A DNA stretch of 64,000 bases, taken from contig URUK01000007.1 in the NCBI GenBank assembly GCA_900551055.1, forward strand, positions 52,757-116,756, read 5' to 3'. This stretch comes from an uncultured Prevotella sp. (GTDB lineage: Bacteria > Bacteroidota > Bacteroidia > Bacteroidales > Bacteroidaceae). The position numbers and the translations under genes are program-made. This document shows, one piece after another, positions 52,401 to 60,400 of this stretch. Each line of letters starts with the position of its first letter. The first letter of the stretch is position 1. The notes beneath the pieces are model-generated. The model was not told the DNA's origin and made no database searches. It saw only the letters and a list, made by a program, of their open reading frames with translations.

Positions 52401-55400
52401 GAACCGGCAGCGAGAGCGACGCCGCAGGGCGCAGGCTCACGGTAGACTTCTATTCAGTGTTGTCGCCCAACCGTCCTTACCTGATGTTGATATTGCCGAC
52501 AGAAAACATGGGCGGCGGAACAACTGCGACGGTAGAAGACTTTGCCATACAGATAGGTGACCCCTGCAACATACAGACACGTTTCTACGTTGCGTCGGAA
52601 ACCCTTGTCAAGGTCAACGGCGAGGTGGTTAATCCTTCAACTGATTTCTGTCAAGGGCAGATATTCAACTTTTCCGCACAGCTGCGTTATCCTACTGGAG
52701 TTGACAATGAAGGAAATCAGACTTTTGAGATAATAGAAGATGGCGTTTACTTTGACTGGTTCTTTGGTAGCGAGCAGGAGTTTGTTGCCGCCAACGTGGA
52801 CTTTGATGGTGAGTCGTTGCAATCAGCTCTTGTAACTTTCCGCGAGGCTTATCCTGACGCAACAGAGTTGAACATGACCGATACTCCTTGGGGCAATATA
52901 ACGGTAGAAGTTCCCGCAGAAGATGGAGGGACAGAAACTAATGTAGTAGAATTTACAGAAAACCAGTATAAGATTATCGAGCATTATCTTACTGTAGGCG
53001 CAGTAGAAGGCGGAATAAACTCACGCCTTGTGCTACATCGTGAGAACCTTGACATCACGTTGCTTGAAAACGGACTGGAACTTGTAGTGCAGCCAATCCA
53101 GACGCGTATAGCTCCGGATGAATCAGGCTTAAGCAATGAACAATGGGCGCAAATCTGTTGGACCTATATACCTTTGGTATTGACGGCCAACGATAAGGCT
53201 CCGCAGCTTCATGCCGGTTTCAATAACGTAGACTATCCGGCAGAAGACTTCGCCCCGGACTTGCGTATAGGTCTTGCGCAGATTGAAAAGGCGCAGACCA
53301 CGCCGCTGAGGATTGATTTGCGTGGAGCGCAAATAGTGACTGAAGGCGCAACCCATCTCGGGATAATCACAACGGAGGATGACAGGGACAATATTTATCT
53401 GATTGGTTCTGACGACCCGGAATATGCAGACTACTTCGCAAGCGCGGATTTCAACAAGTACAGTCTGCCGATAGGCAAGATAAAAGAACTTTATGCAGAG
53501 AAATACGTGCCAAGTTCCGAATATGACGACCACATGAGCATAACGTTCAATCTTGACAAGCAGGACAACGGCTTCCAGTTTAATCCAAAGGAAGGCCATA
53601 CTTACATGTTCTCCGCTTACTTCGAGGAAAAGAGCGACAGAACGGGCGAGATTTACAACTCATGTTACGGTTCGTTCAATGTAGAGATGAAAGTTGTGCC
53701 CGAGAACCTTGTATGGCAGGGAACGGAGAAAGACAACTGGAACAACGATTCCAACTGGAAGCGTGCCACGGCTGACGATTTGAAGATAGAGGACAATTCA
53801 TATACCGCCGACGACGAGGCTGCAGGCTTTGTGCCGATGCTGTTCTCAAATGTTATAATGCCGATGGACAGCAAGGCGGAGCTTTACATGGCCGGATATA
53901 CAGAAGGAGGTGCGGCATGGACTGGCTCAAACAACCGTCCCGAGGGCATGGGCGACCCGACGGAGAACATACAGTATGACCTGATGGTTTATGAGAATAA
54001 CAATTCTCTTACTACCCAGCGTTACCGTGTGAATATCTGCAACGACATTCATTTTATGCAGGGCGCGCAGATGCTGCACGCCGAGCAGCTGATTTACAAC
54101 AAGGCTTGGATGGACGTGGCCGTGCCTACTAAGAAGTGGACGCTTGTCAGCACGCCGCTGCAGGATGTTTACGCAGGCGACTGGTACACGACAACGTCGG
54201 GAACGCAGGCCGATGAACAGTATTTCACCGACATAACGTTCGATAGCAATAAGAACAGCCGCCTTGACCCGGCGGTTTACCAGCGCAGCTGGGACGAGAA
54301 CGCGACGATAGTTGAGAACTCTACGACTAATACCAATGTTGTTTTCAACACGTCAACGCCTATGTGGAGTGCGGCTTACAACGACGCTTCAGTGCCTTAC
54401 ACGGCAGGTGGCGGCTTCTCTATAAAGGCGGCAAACGCGAGCGGCGGCAAGGCAGACAGCCTTGTTGTGTTCCGCTTCCCGAAAGCCGATACAAACTATG
54501 AGGTAAGTACCGGCACCATCGAACGCGCGAATGAGGGCAGGCTGTTCATATCGGGTCTGCTTGACCGCAGCAACCCTCTCGCCCTTGTGCGTAAGGATGA
54601 TGTAACCGCAGAGCTTGTGGCTTCACAGGACGGCAAGTATATGATTGTGGGCAACCCGTACATGGCTCCGCTCGACTTGCAGGAGTTCTTTGAACAGAAT
54701 GATAACCTTACAGGCAAGTATTGGACTGAAACGGAAAACGGCCCGGGCACAGGAGGCTCTGACAGCGAGGGCGGCAACTGGCTCGACCCGTCGGAGGTAT
54801 CGGTCATCGAGCCTTACGGAGCGTTCTTTGTGGAGAAGAAGGATGTAGGCGGCGATAACACGGTGAAGTTGAAGTTCACTGCTGACATGCAGAAGTTTGA
54901 CAGCGAGGCCGGTACGACGACGAACTTCACCATCACGGCGGAGAACGAAAGCGGACGCAGCGGCGCGGCCTTGGCTTACGCCGACAATGCCGACAACGGC
55001 TATGATGCGACGGAAGACGTGCAGCTGATGCGCAACCTGCTGGGCAACAACGCCAACGAGCTGTCTGTCTATACCGTGGCCGGTGACAAGGCGGCGAGCG
55101 TAAACCGCGTGAAGGACTTGCAGCAGATTCCGCTCGGCGTGTTCGCGGCTGACGGCGATGTAACCACGCTGACGTTCACAGGCGTTGAGGCTCTGCTCGA
55201 ACCGTCGCTCTATGACGCCGAGATGAACACGGACACTCCGCTGACCGAGGGCTATACGCTGACGGTTGACGGCGCGTCGCACGGACGTTACTTCATACGC
55301 GCCAAGGGTGCGGGCACTACTGGTATAACCGACGCGGAGGTAGGCGGCAATGATGTCAGCGTTTACTCGATGGCAGCTCATCAGGTGACTGTATCGTCGG

Positions 55401-55576
55401 GCGCGGAACTTCTCGAAGTCAGCGTCTATTCCGTAGGCGGCTCTCTGCTGAAGCGTGAGAGTGTCGGCGGCGGCAGCACGGCATGCACCATTTACGGCGT
55501 TGACAGCGGCGTGGCCATAGTCCGCGTGGTGACAGCCGACGGCACGTTCACAAGGAAAATAACAGTGAAAAGGTAG
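49436..55576 (+). CDS. Giant T9SS-exported discoidin-domain protein, probable fimbrial tip adhesin
   Basis: 2046 residues from the ATG at 49436, which has AAGGAGG nine bases upstream; an earlier start at 49385 would lie inside the previous gene. Signal peptide MKTNNFLYKALSALLLLCCGLQAAWGQ. Residues about 38-190 form an F5/8 type C (discoidin) domain (RNIFDGSTGTWWKSS, YLRLQLDPDRDYGDGYRLAVNEIRFY), which in other proteins binds sugars or lipids. A jelly-roll-like domain lies at about 690-845 (ending DYYLDDIKVYLM). The last 75 residues are a T9SS sorting domain (VYSVGGSLLKRE ... VRVVTADGTFTRKITVKR). Position at the operon end matches Mfa5, a T9SS substrate and tip protein, but no VWA domain is seen. 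The first 850 residues are visibly more AT-rich than the rest. Confidence 0.85.
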   Translation: MKTNNFLYKALSALLLLCCGLQAAWGQAKTGNYYDNETEINVGSLRTVTARTVNGNRDAENSYEGGYYVNIRNIFDGSTGTWWKSSRNGDVNIDFTFHSSQNIEIIHIYNGGQNQERPNNVLVYSSTDGERWTLVQSFATNRNDPELRLYLDNTLTTRYLRLQLDPDRDYGDGYRLAVNEIRFYYSFEVSRAVQHKDAKWFDLQRQLGLPNQSVGSFDHDINKFLPELSLSVDSIQAAHTYIDTIYMHKGTSITLALPTKSQSGTGGSSSAQTYQRWYSYRTDGTFETNHSDGVYDLLTPNGATDVSRFTNGYVGRPLGGIAQAMDFYYPTNAEFEQWFPGSSVDNDWFVVACDVSGYTDFSEHFSSKGAGTDETRDDIVQACATQFEENDYYEPTIALRVIYYIVGVDDRDNDASESKKESWEGGHGRLLKDDFQGGTTGKKYLEEYDITFPNAHLSNYTDELVALSKDAQSYAIPDIDEDNTTLNISLVDNTAGLRFRKSNEGWNGNVYYTYENTATLSDENRIIQFTKNNVGPNTPWEVADGSKATILVTKTCSNGKTYNIARFNLTFVADAIPLTQTQVSRLGTAGGSETWRNYSYRSPDWMDNNLQKLTEQTFDFDPDVASGYGQNDYFHFPLAWDNSSYAFFDGSPWLDFASSANYDNPNRWYPEFGYYAITNDYIGWGDQKGNNTRPSKDADGNELAKGPSTYHIYVDASDRPGILARLPFEERLCEGSELYVTAWMKSGGSKDNADAAVLFTVFGVDSEGKETPIYRHSSSQIRTTTWLKAGDPGTGSEKNDWYQLYFSFINENEGAADYVSYVLQIENNSASTTGGDYYLDDIKVYLMQPTAAVTQKEYTCTNERTHMNIEMDWERLTSRLGVEGSDSLKGIDFCFIDETIYNTTYNEIIAANGGDDADADAVLAAKEAAVEAALVNVGDGETIDTKILTLYFRKDFDKNFLYGDTIDGGDGKFAYEHYDAENKRAYFYRTGSESDAAGRRLTVDFYSVLSPNRPYLMLILPTENMGGGTTATVEDFAIQIGDPCNIQTRFYVASETLVKVNGEVVNPSTDFCQGQIFNFSAQLRYPTGVDNEGNQTFEIIEDGVYFDWFFGSEQEFVAANVDFDGESLQSALVTFREAYPDATELNMTDTPWGNITVEVPAEDGGTETNVVEFTENQYKIIEHYLTVGAVEGGINSRLVLHRENLDITLLENGLELVVQPIQTRIAPDESGLSNEQWAQICWTYIPLVLTANDKAPQLHAGFNNVDYPAEDFAPDLRIGLAQIEKAQTTPLRIDLRGAQIVTEGATHLGIITTEDDRDNIYLIGSDDPEYADYFASADFNKYSLPIGKIKELYAEKYVPSSEYDDHMSITFNLDKQDNGFQFNPKEGHTYMFSAYFEEKSDRTGEIYNSCYGSFNVEMKVVPENLVWQGTEKDNWNNDSNWKRATADDLKIEDNSYTADDEAAGFVPMLFSNVIMPMDSKAELYMAGYTEGGAAWTGSNNRPEGMGDPTENIQYDLMVYENNNSLTTQRYRVNICNDIHFMQGAQMLHAEQLIYNKAWMDVAVPTKKWTLVSTPLQDVYAGDWYTTTSGTQADEQYFTDITFDSNKNSRLDPAVYQRSWDENATIVENSTTNTNVVFNTSTPMWSAAYNDASVPYTAGGGFSIKAANASGGKADSLVVFRFPKADTNYEVSTGTIERANEGRLFISGLLDRSNPLALVRKDDVTAELVASQDGKYMIVGNPYMAPLDLQEFFEQNDNLTGKYWTETENGPGTGGSDSEGGNWLDPSEVSVIEPYGAFFVEKKDVGGDNTVKLKFTADMQKFDSEAGTTTNFTITAENESGRSGAALAYADNADNGYDATEDVQLMRNLLGNNANELSVYTVAGDKAASVNRVKDLQQIPLGVFAADGDVTTLTFTGVEALLEPSLYDAEMNTDTPLTEGYTLTVDGASHGRYFIRAKGAGTTGITDAEVGGNDVSVYSMAAHQVTVSSGAELLEVSVYSVGGSLLKRESVGGGSTACTIYGVDSGVAIVRVVTADGTFTRKITVKR

Positions 55577-55870
55577 AAAGGTAAAAAGGTAAAAAGGTAG
55601 AAAGGTAAAAAGGTAAAAAAGTGAAAGGGTAAAAAGGTAGAAAGGTGAAAAGTAAAAAAGTAAAAAAGTTAAAGGGTAAAAAGGTAACGTGCAAGCAATA
55701 GTCAGTTATTACGCTTTACTTTTTTACTTTTTTACCATTCTACCTTTTTACTTTTTTACCTTTCTACTTTTTTACCCTTTTACTTTTTTACTTTTTCCCT
55801 TTTTTCCCTTTTACCTTTTTACTTTTTTACCTTTTTACCTTTTTACTTTTTTACCTTTTTACCTTTTAAA
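55573..55870. repeat. Giant word hairpin of GGTAAAAA 8-mers
   Basis: About 115 bases of AAAGGTAAAAAGGTAGAAAG words (55573-55690), a short loop, then about 145 bases of the reverse complement (CTTTTTTACCTTTTTACC, 55722-55870). It begins in the stop codon of the adhesin gene (AAAAGGTAG). Longest hairpin in the window. Confidence 0.9.
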
Positions 55871-55892
55871 AGGTGGCCTTTTGCAGTCTGGG
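55862..55892. repeat. Single AAAAGGTGGCCTTTTGC unit
   Basis: A lone unit of the near-palindrome family, directly joined to the end of the giant hairpin. The remaining 160 bases before the next gene hold a TAACTTTG box at 56017-56024. Confidence 0.7.
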
Positions 55893-56052
55893 TGTATTCT
55901 TCATACGTTAAAATCGTTTATTTCCATTGTTTCAAACGCTTACGTAGCGGCAGTCTAAAGTTAAAAACGTTTAACAACTTTAACTACAAAAATGTATAGA
56001 TATCGTAATAAAACTGTAACTTTGCAGCCAAAATTCTATCTATCGGAAGGCA

Positions 56053-56733
56053 ATGGGAAAGGAAACTTCGCAGAGGATACAGACGTCAATCCTTAACGCG
56101 GCTGAAAAGAAAGTGCTTGTATGGATGGCTGAAAGGATGCCGCGATGGGTTACATCAGATATGCTGACATTCATCGGAGTGGTCGGGGCGGTAATCTGCG
56201 CCGTGGGCTTCATCCTTGGCAACCATGACGTGAAATGGCTCTGGCTGTCGTCACTGGGCTTGGTTGTAAACTGGTTTGGCGACAGCCTTGACGGCACGCT
56301 GGCGCGCGTGCGCAACACGCAGCGTCCTGTTTACGGCTTTTTCATCGACCATACGCTCGACGCCGTGACGCTGTGCATAATGTGCGTCGGCGCGGGATTG
56401 TCGCCTATGTTGCGGTTTGATGTGGCCATGCTGGTGCTGGCAGGTTATCTGTGCCTGTCGATATACACGTATATCGGGGCGATATTGAAAGGCGAGTTCC
56501 GCCTGACTTACAGCAGTTTCGGCCCTACGGAGTTCCGCCTCATAGTGATATTGATAAACACCCTTTACATGTACACGTCGTGGGCTGACGACAGCTATTC
56601 GCTCTATGGATATGAGTTCGGCGTGTTCGATGCCGTGGGATTTGTCATAGCGGTGCTGCTTTTCGTTGTTTACCTTATACAGTTCTTTAAGGACAAGAAG
56701 GAACTTGCATTGAAAGACCCTTTGAAAAAATGA
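56053..56733 (+). CDS. CDP-alcohol phosphatidyltransferase family protein
   Basis: 226 residues with five or six membrane segments. The CDP-alcohol signature is complete: SLDGTLAR, nine residues, GFFIDHTLD (D-G-x2-A-R-x9-G-x3-D-x3-D). It would join a CDP-activated lipid to a small alcohol, or a CDP-alcohol to a lipid acceptor, in the cytoplasmic membrane. First of three closely spaced genes with GtrA and the giant fusion. Substrate unknown. Length and motif agree with the family. Confidence 0.9.
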   Translation: MGKETSQRIQTSILNAAEKKVLVWMAERMPRWVTSDMLTFIGVVGAVICAVGFILGNHDVKWLWLSSLGLVVNWFGDSLDGTLARVRNTQRPVYGFFIDHTLDAVTLCIMCVGAGLSPMLRFDVAMLVLAGYLCLSIYTYIGAILKGEFRLTYSSFGPTEFRLIVILINTLYMYTSWADDSYSLYGYEFGVFDAVGFVIAVLLFVVYLIQFFKDKKELALKDPLKK

Positions 56734-56823
56734 AGAGTTAAGAATTAAAAGTTAAGAAAATATGCCTCGTTGTTCAATGACAAAGGTATTTTTCTTAATT
56801 CTTAACTCTTAACTCTTAATTAA
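56733..56823. repeat. Word hairpin of GTTAAGA words inside an operon
   Basis: GAAGAGTTAAGAATTAAAAG... and CTTAATTCTTAACTCTTAACTC..., loop AAAATATGCCTCG. It runs from the stop codon of the phosphatidyltransferase to just before the gtrA start. Confidence 0.85.
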
Positions 56824-56828
56824 AGAAA

Positions 56829-57254
56829 ATGCTTCGTTATATAGAGTTTGTGGTAAGTAGGCTGTTCGGCACGGGCGTTGATACGTTCGTGCTGTGGCTG
56901 TGCTCCACGTATGTGTTTGATACATACTGGGGCGACTACGTGGTGTCGCCGGTAATATCGTTCGAGTTTGCGGTGTTGAGCAATTTTCTTTGCTCGTACT
57001 GCTGGATATGGAAGAGCCGCATAGAGAACCGCTGCACCGCCGATTTCTGCCGCCGTTTCGTGGTGTTCAATATCTCGTCGGCCTTGGGCTTCTTGGTGAA
57101 AATGCTTTTCCTTCTGCTGTTCGAGCGGATATTCGGATGGACGGTGGTGTGGTGCAACCTTGCGGCGCTGCTCATTTCGGGGCTTTTCAACTATTTCCTT
57201 GCCGAGACGGTTGTGTTCGGTAAGAAAGCGATATTCTCAAAGGTTAAGAATTAA
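56829..57254 (+). CDS. GtrA-family membrane protein
   Basis: 141 residues, four membrane segments, starting YIEFVVSRLFGTGVDTFVLWLCS and with SFEFAVLSNFLCSYCWIWKSR and the late LISGLFNYFLAETVVF typical of GtrA. Such proteins are thought to flip undecaprenyl-linked sugars or to partner glycosyltransferases. The next gene begins with a glycosyltransferase, which fits. Stop codon lies in the following word repeat. Confidence 0.9.
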   Translation: MLRYIEFVVSRLFGTGVDTFVLWLCSTYVFDTYWGDYVVSPVISFEFAVLSNFLCSYCWIWKSRIENRCTADFCRRFVVFNISSALGFLVKMLFLLLFERIFGWTVVWCNLAALLISGLFNYFLAETVVFGKKAIFSKVKN

Positions 57255-57390
57255 GTTGTAGAAGTTAGAGAAGTTATAGAAGTTAAAGCCGAATGTCTTG
57301 CAAAATGTTTATAGCAAAGCATTTGGCTTTAACTTCCAACGCAGCGAAGCGGAGTGATAACTTCTCTAACTCCTTTAACTTCCTTACCAA
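57238..57390. repeat. Word hairpin of GAAGTTATA words with inserted block
   Basis: Left GAAGTTAGAGAAGTTATAGAAG, loop with GAATGTCTTGC and CAAAGCATTT (two facing copies of the core), right CTTCTCTAACTCCTTTAACTTCC. The right arm alone carries an extra block ACGCAGCGAAGCGGAGTGA (57339-57357). Confidence 0.85.
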
Positions 57391-57395
57391 ATTAT

Positions 57396-57426
57396 TTTGC
57401 ATTTCGCCCGGCTTGCACTATCTTTG
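57396..57426 (+). promoter_or_regulatory. Promoter of the giant fusion gene
   Basis: TTTG at 57396-57399, 19 bases, TATCTTTG at 57419-57426. The spacer CATTTCGCCCGGCTTGCAC is close to the one at 20963-20981. Confidence 0.75.
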
Positions 57427-57449
57427 CAGAGTGAAGAAACATCATTGAA

Positions 57450-60400
57450 ATGAGAGGAACTATTGATTGCTTTTTACCGTGCAGCGATTATGCGTCGGTA
57501 AGCAATTTGCTGCGTCAACTGTGCGGAAGCCGCATGATAAGGCATATCAACTTGCTTGTGACACGCACCTTCGCAATGGCCAACGCCGTGCCTGAAGGCT
57601 GCTCGTTCATTGTCGTTGACGGCCTGCGCTCGGCTTCCACAATGCGCGACATAGCTGAGAGTGTGACGGCAGACTACGCCATGCTGTTTTTGAAAGACGT
57701 GCCCGTAAGCCTCGGACAGTACGCCATACAGCGCATGGTGAGGGCCGCCGTCGACATGGATGCGGCCTTGGTGTATTCAGACCGTTGGGCGGTAAAGGAC
57801 GGAGTGAAGGCCGTTCACCCGGTGATTGACTGGCAGGAAGGCAGCCTGCGTGACGATTTCGACTTCGGCTCGGTGGTAATGGTTGACGCGCGTCGGCTGC
57901 ATTCGTTCGCGGGAAACACAGACGAGACGGATTACAAGTATGCCGGATGGTATGAGCTTTGGCTCTATTTGAGCCGGCATGGCAGGATGTTCCATGTCAA
58001 CGAGCTGCTTTATACGGAGGAAGAACGCGACACGAGGGCAAGCGGAGTGAGGCAGTTTGACTATGTGAACCCGGCAAACCGCGACGTGCAGGTTGAGATG
58101 GAGCGGGCCGTTACGGCACACTTGAAGGCCGTAGGGGCGTTGGTCGACACGGCTTATTACGCCGAACCGGACTTTGACGAGCAGGATTTCGACGTCGAGG
58201 CGACGGTGGTTATCCCCGTGCGCAACCGTGAGAAGACTATCTGCGATGCCGTAGACAGCGCGCTGTCACAGGAAACATCATTCAAGTATAACGTAATAGT
58301 GGTTGACAACCACTCGACAGACAATACTACGAAGCTGCTCGACGGATATGCGGACGAACGGCTGATACATATCATCCCGGGCCGTACCGACCTCGGCATA
58401 GGCGGCTGCTGGAACGTGGCCGTTGACGATTCGCGCTGCGGACGTTTTGCCGTTCAGCTCGACAGTGACGACCTTTATTCGTCGCCCCAAACGCTGCAAA
58501 CCATCGTGGACGCCTTCTACGAACAGCGTGCAGCAATGATAGTGGGCAGCTACAGGATGTGCGACTTCAACCTGAACACGCTGCCTCCCGGGCTTATAAG
58601 CCATGCGGAGTGGACTGACCGGAACGGATGCAACAACGCATTGCGCATCAACGGCCTTGGCGCGCCGCGCGCTTTCTTCACGCCTTTGTTGCGGCAGGTG
58701 CGTTTCCCCAATACGAGTTACGGCGAGGATTACGCCATCGGACTGGCCTTCAGCCGTAGGTTCAGGCTCGGGCGCATATTCACCGAGCTGTATCTTTGCC
58801 GCCGTTGGGACGGCAACAGCGACGCTGCGCTTAGCGTGGAAAAGGAAAACGCCAACAATCTGTATAAGGACAGGCTGCGCACCATGGAGCTTATGGCGCG
58901 CAAGAAGATGAACGCCGGCGAGGAAATGGCTTTGGAGGACAACTCGCTGATGCGCTTTTTCAACCGCCAGTTAGAGACTTGGGACATGGCACGCCGCAAC
59001 TTCCGCGACTTGCACGACGTGCGGGAACGCGCCCTTGCCGTAGGCGGAAACAACGTTGTTTTGCAATTCAACCCGGCGAGGATGGTGTCGACCGGCGCGT
59101 CAACCGACAAGGAAACAATAAGCCGCAGGCCGTGTTTCCTGTGCCGTGGGAACAGGCCGGAAGAGCAGATGGTAAAGCATCTGGACGACAAATTCGAGAT
59201 GCTTGTCAACCCATACCCCATAATGCCGGTGCATTTCACCATACCGTTGCGCTCGCACCGGCCCCAATGTATATTGGATTATTACACGGAAATACACCGT
59301 CTTCTTCAGCGTTTCTCCGACATGACGGTGTTTTACAACGGCCCGGAATGCGGAGCGTCGGCTCCCGACCACATGCACTTCCAGGCATTTTTACAGGGGG
59401 ACTTGCCGTTTCAGGCGGCGTGGGGAAGGCTGCAACGTGAGCTTACGGTGGTTTATTCGCTTGACAACGGCGACGACATATCGGTCGTAAACGGATGGGT
59501 TTGCCCCGCAATACTTGTCAGAAGCCGCAATATCGACAACAATATGGCCCTGTTCCGCCGTGTCTATGAAGCTTTGCCGCGTCACGAAGGCTCGCCTGAA
59601 CCGATGATGAACGTCATAAGCCGTATAGTGGGAGGAGTGTGCCAGACTGTTGTTTTCCCACGTTCCAAGCACCGTCCCGACTGCTATTATGGCCGGCAGG
59701 GCGACAAGTTCGTTGTCAGTCCCGGCGCACTTGACATGGCCGGGCTTGTCATCACGCCGCGTAAGGAGGACTTTGAGCGGCTGACACCGCAACAGGTGGC
59801 CGGCATACTGCGTGAAGTTGCAATTGACGAAACGTCGATGCTGGATGTTGTAGGCAAGATAAAAAGTTCTCAACAGTCATTGATTTCAAATAAAAATGCC
59901 GTAGGCCGTGGATGCGAACCAAATGTCCAGGTGGGTATATTAAGCTCAGAGAAGATACATTTTGTGCTTAACGGCGACTATGTGGCAAAGGGCGAGGTTA
60001 TTACAGGCAGTCAGGACGTGGCCTTTTCGGAAGGAGGCATCTTGTGGAACGGCAGCCTTTACCGCGAGCTTACGTTCTCGCCAGACAGTCCCGGAGCGTC
60101 GTTCTCGCTCGACGGGGTGACAATCGGCGTGAACTTCCACTGGCAACGGCAGGAGACACAGACATTTCTGGGAACGCTGAAACTTGTCGTAGAGGCAGAC
60201 AAAGTGTGCGTGATAAACTGTCTTCCGGTAGAAGATTACTTGGTAAGCGTGATTTCAAGCGAGATGAAGGCAACCTCGTCACTTGAGTTTCTAAAAGCAC
60301 ACTCTGTCATATCAAGAAGCTGGCTGCTGGCGCAAATCAAGCGCAGGCACAGTCAGGATGCAGGCGGCAGCGGATTTTTCTCGTTTGTAAAGAAGGACGA

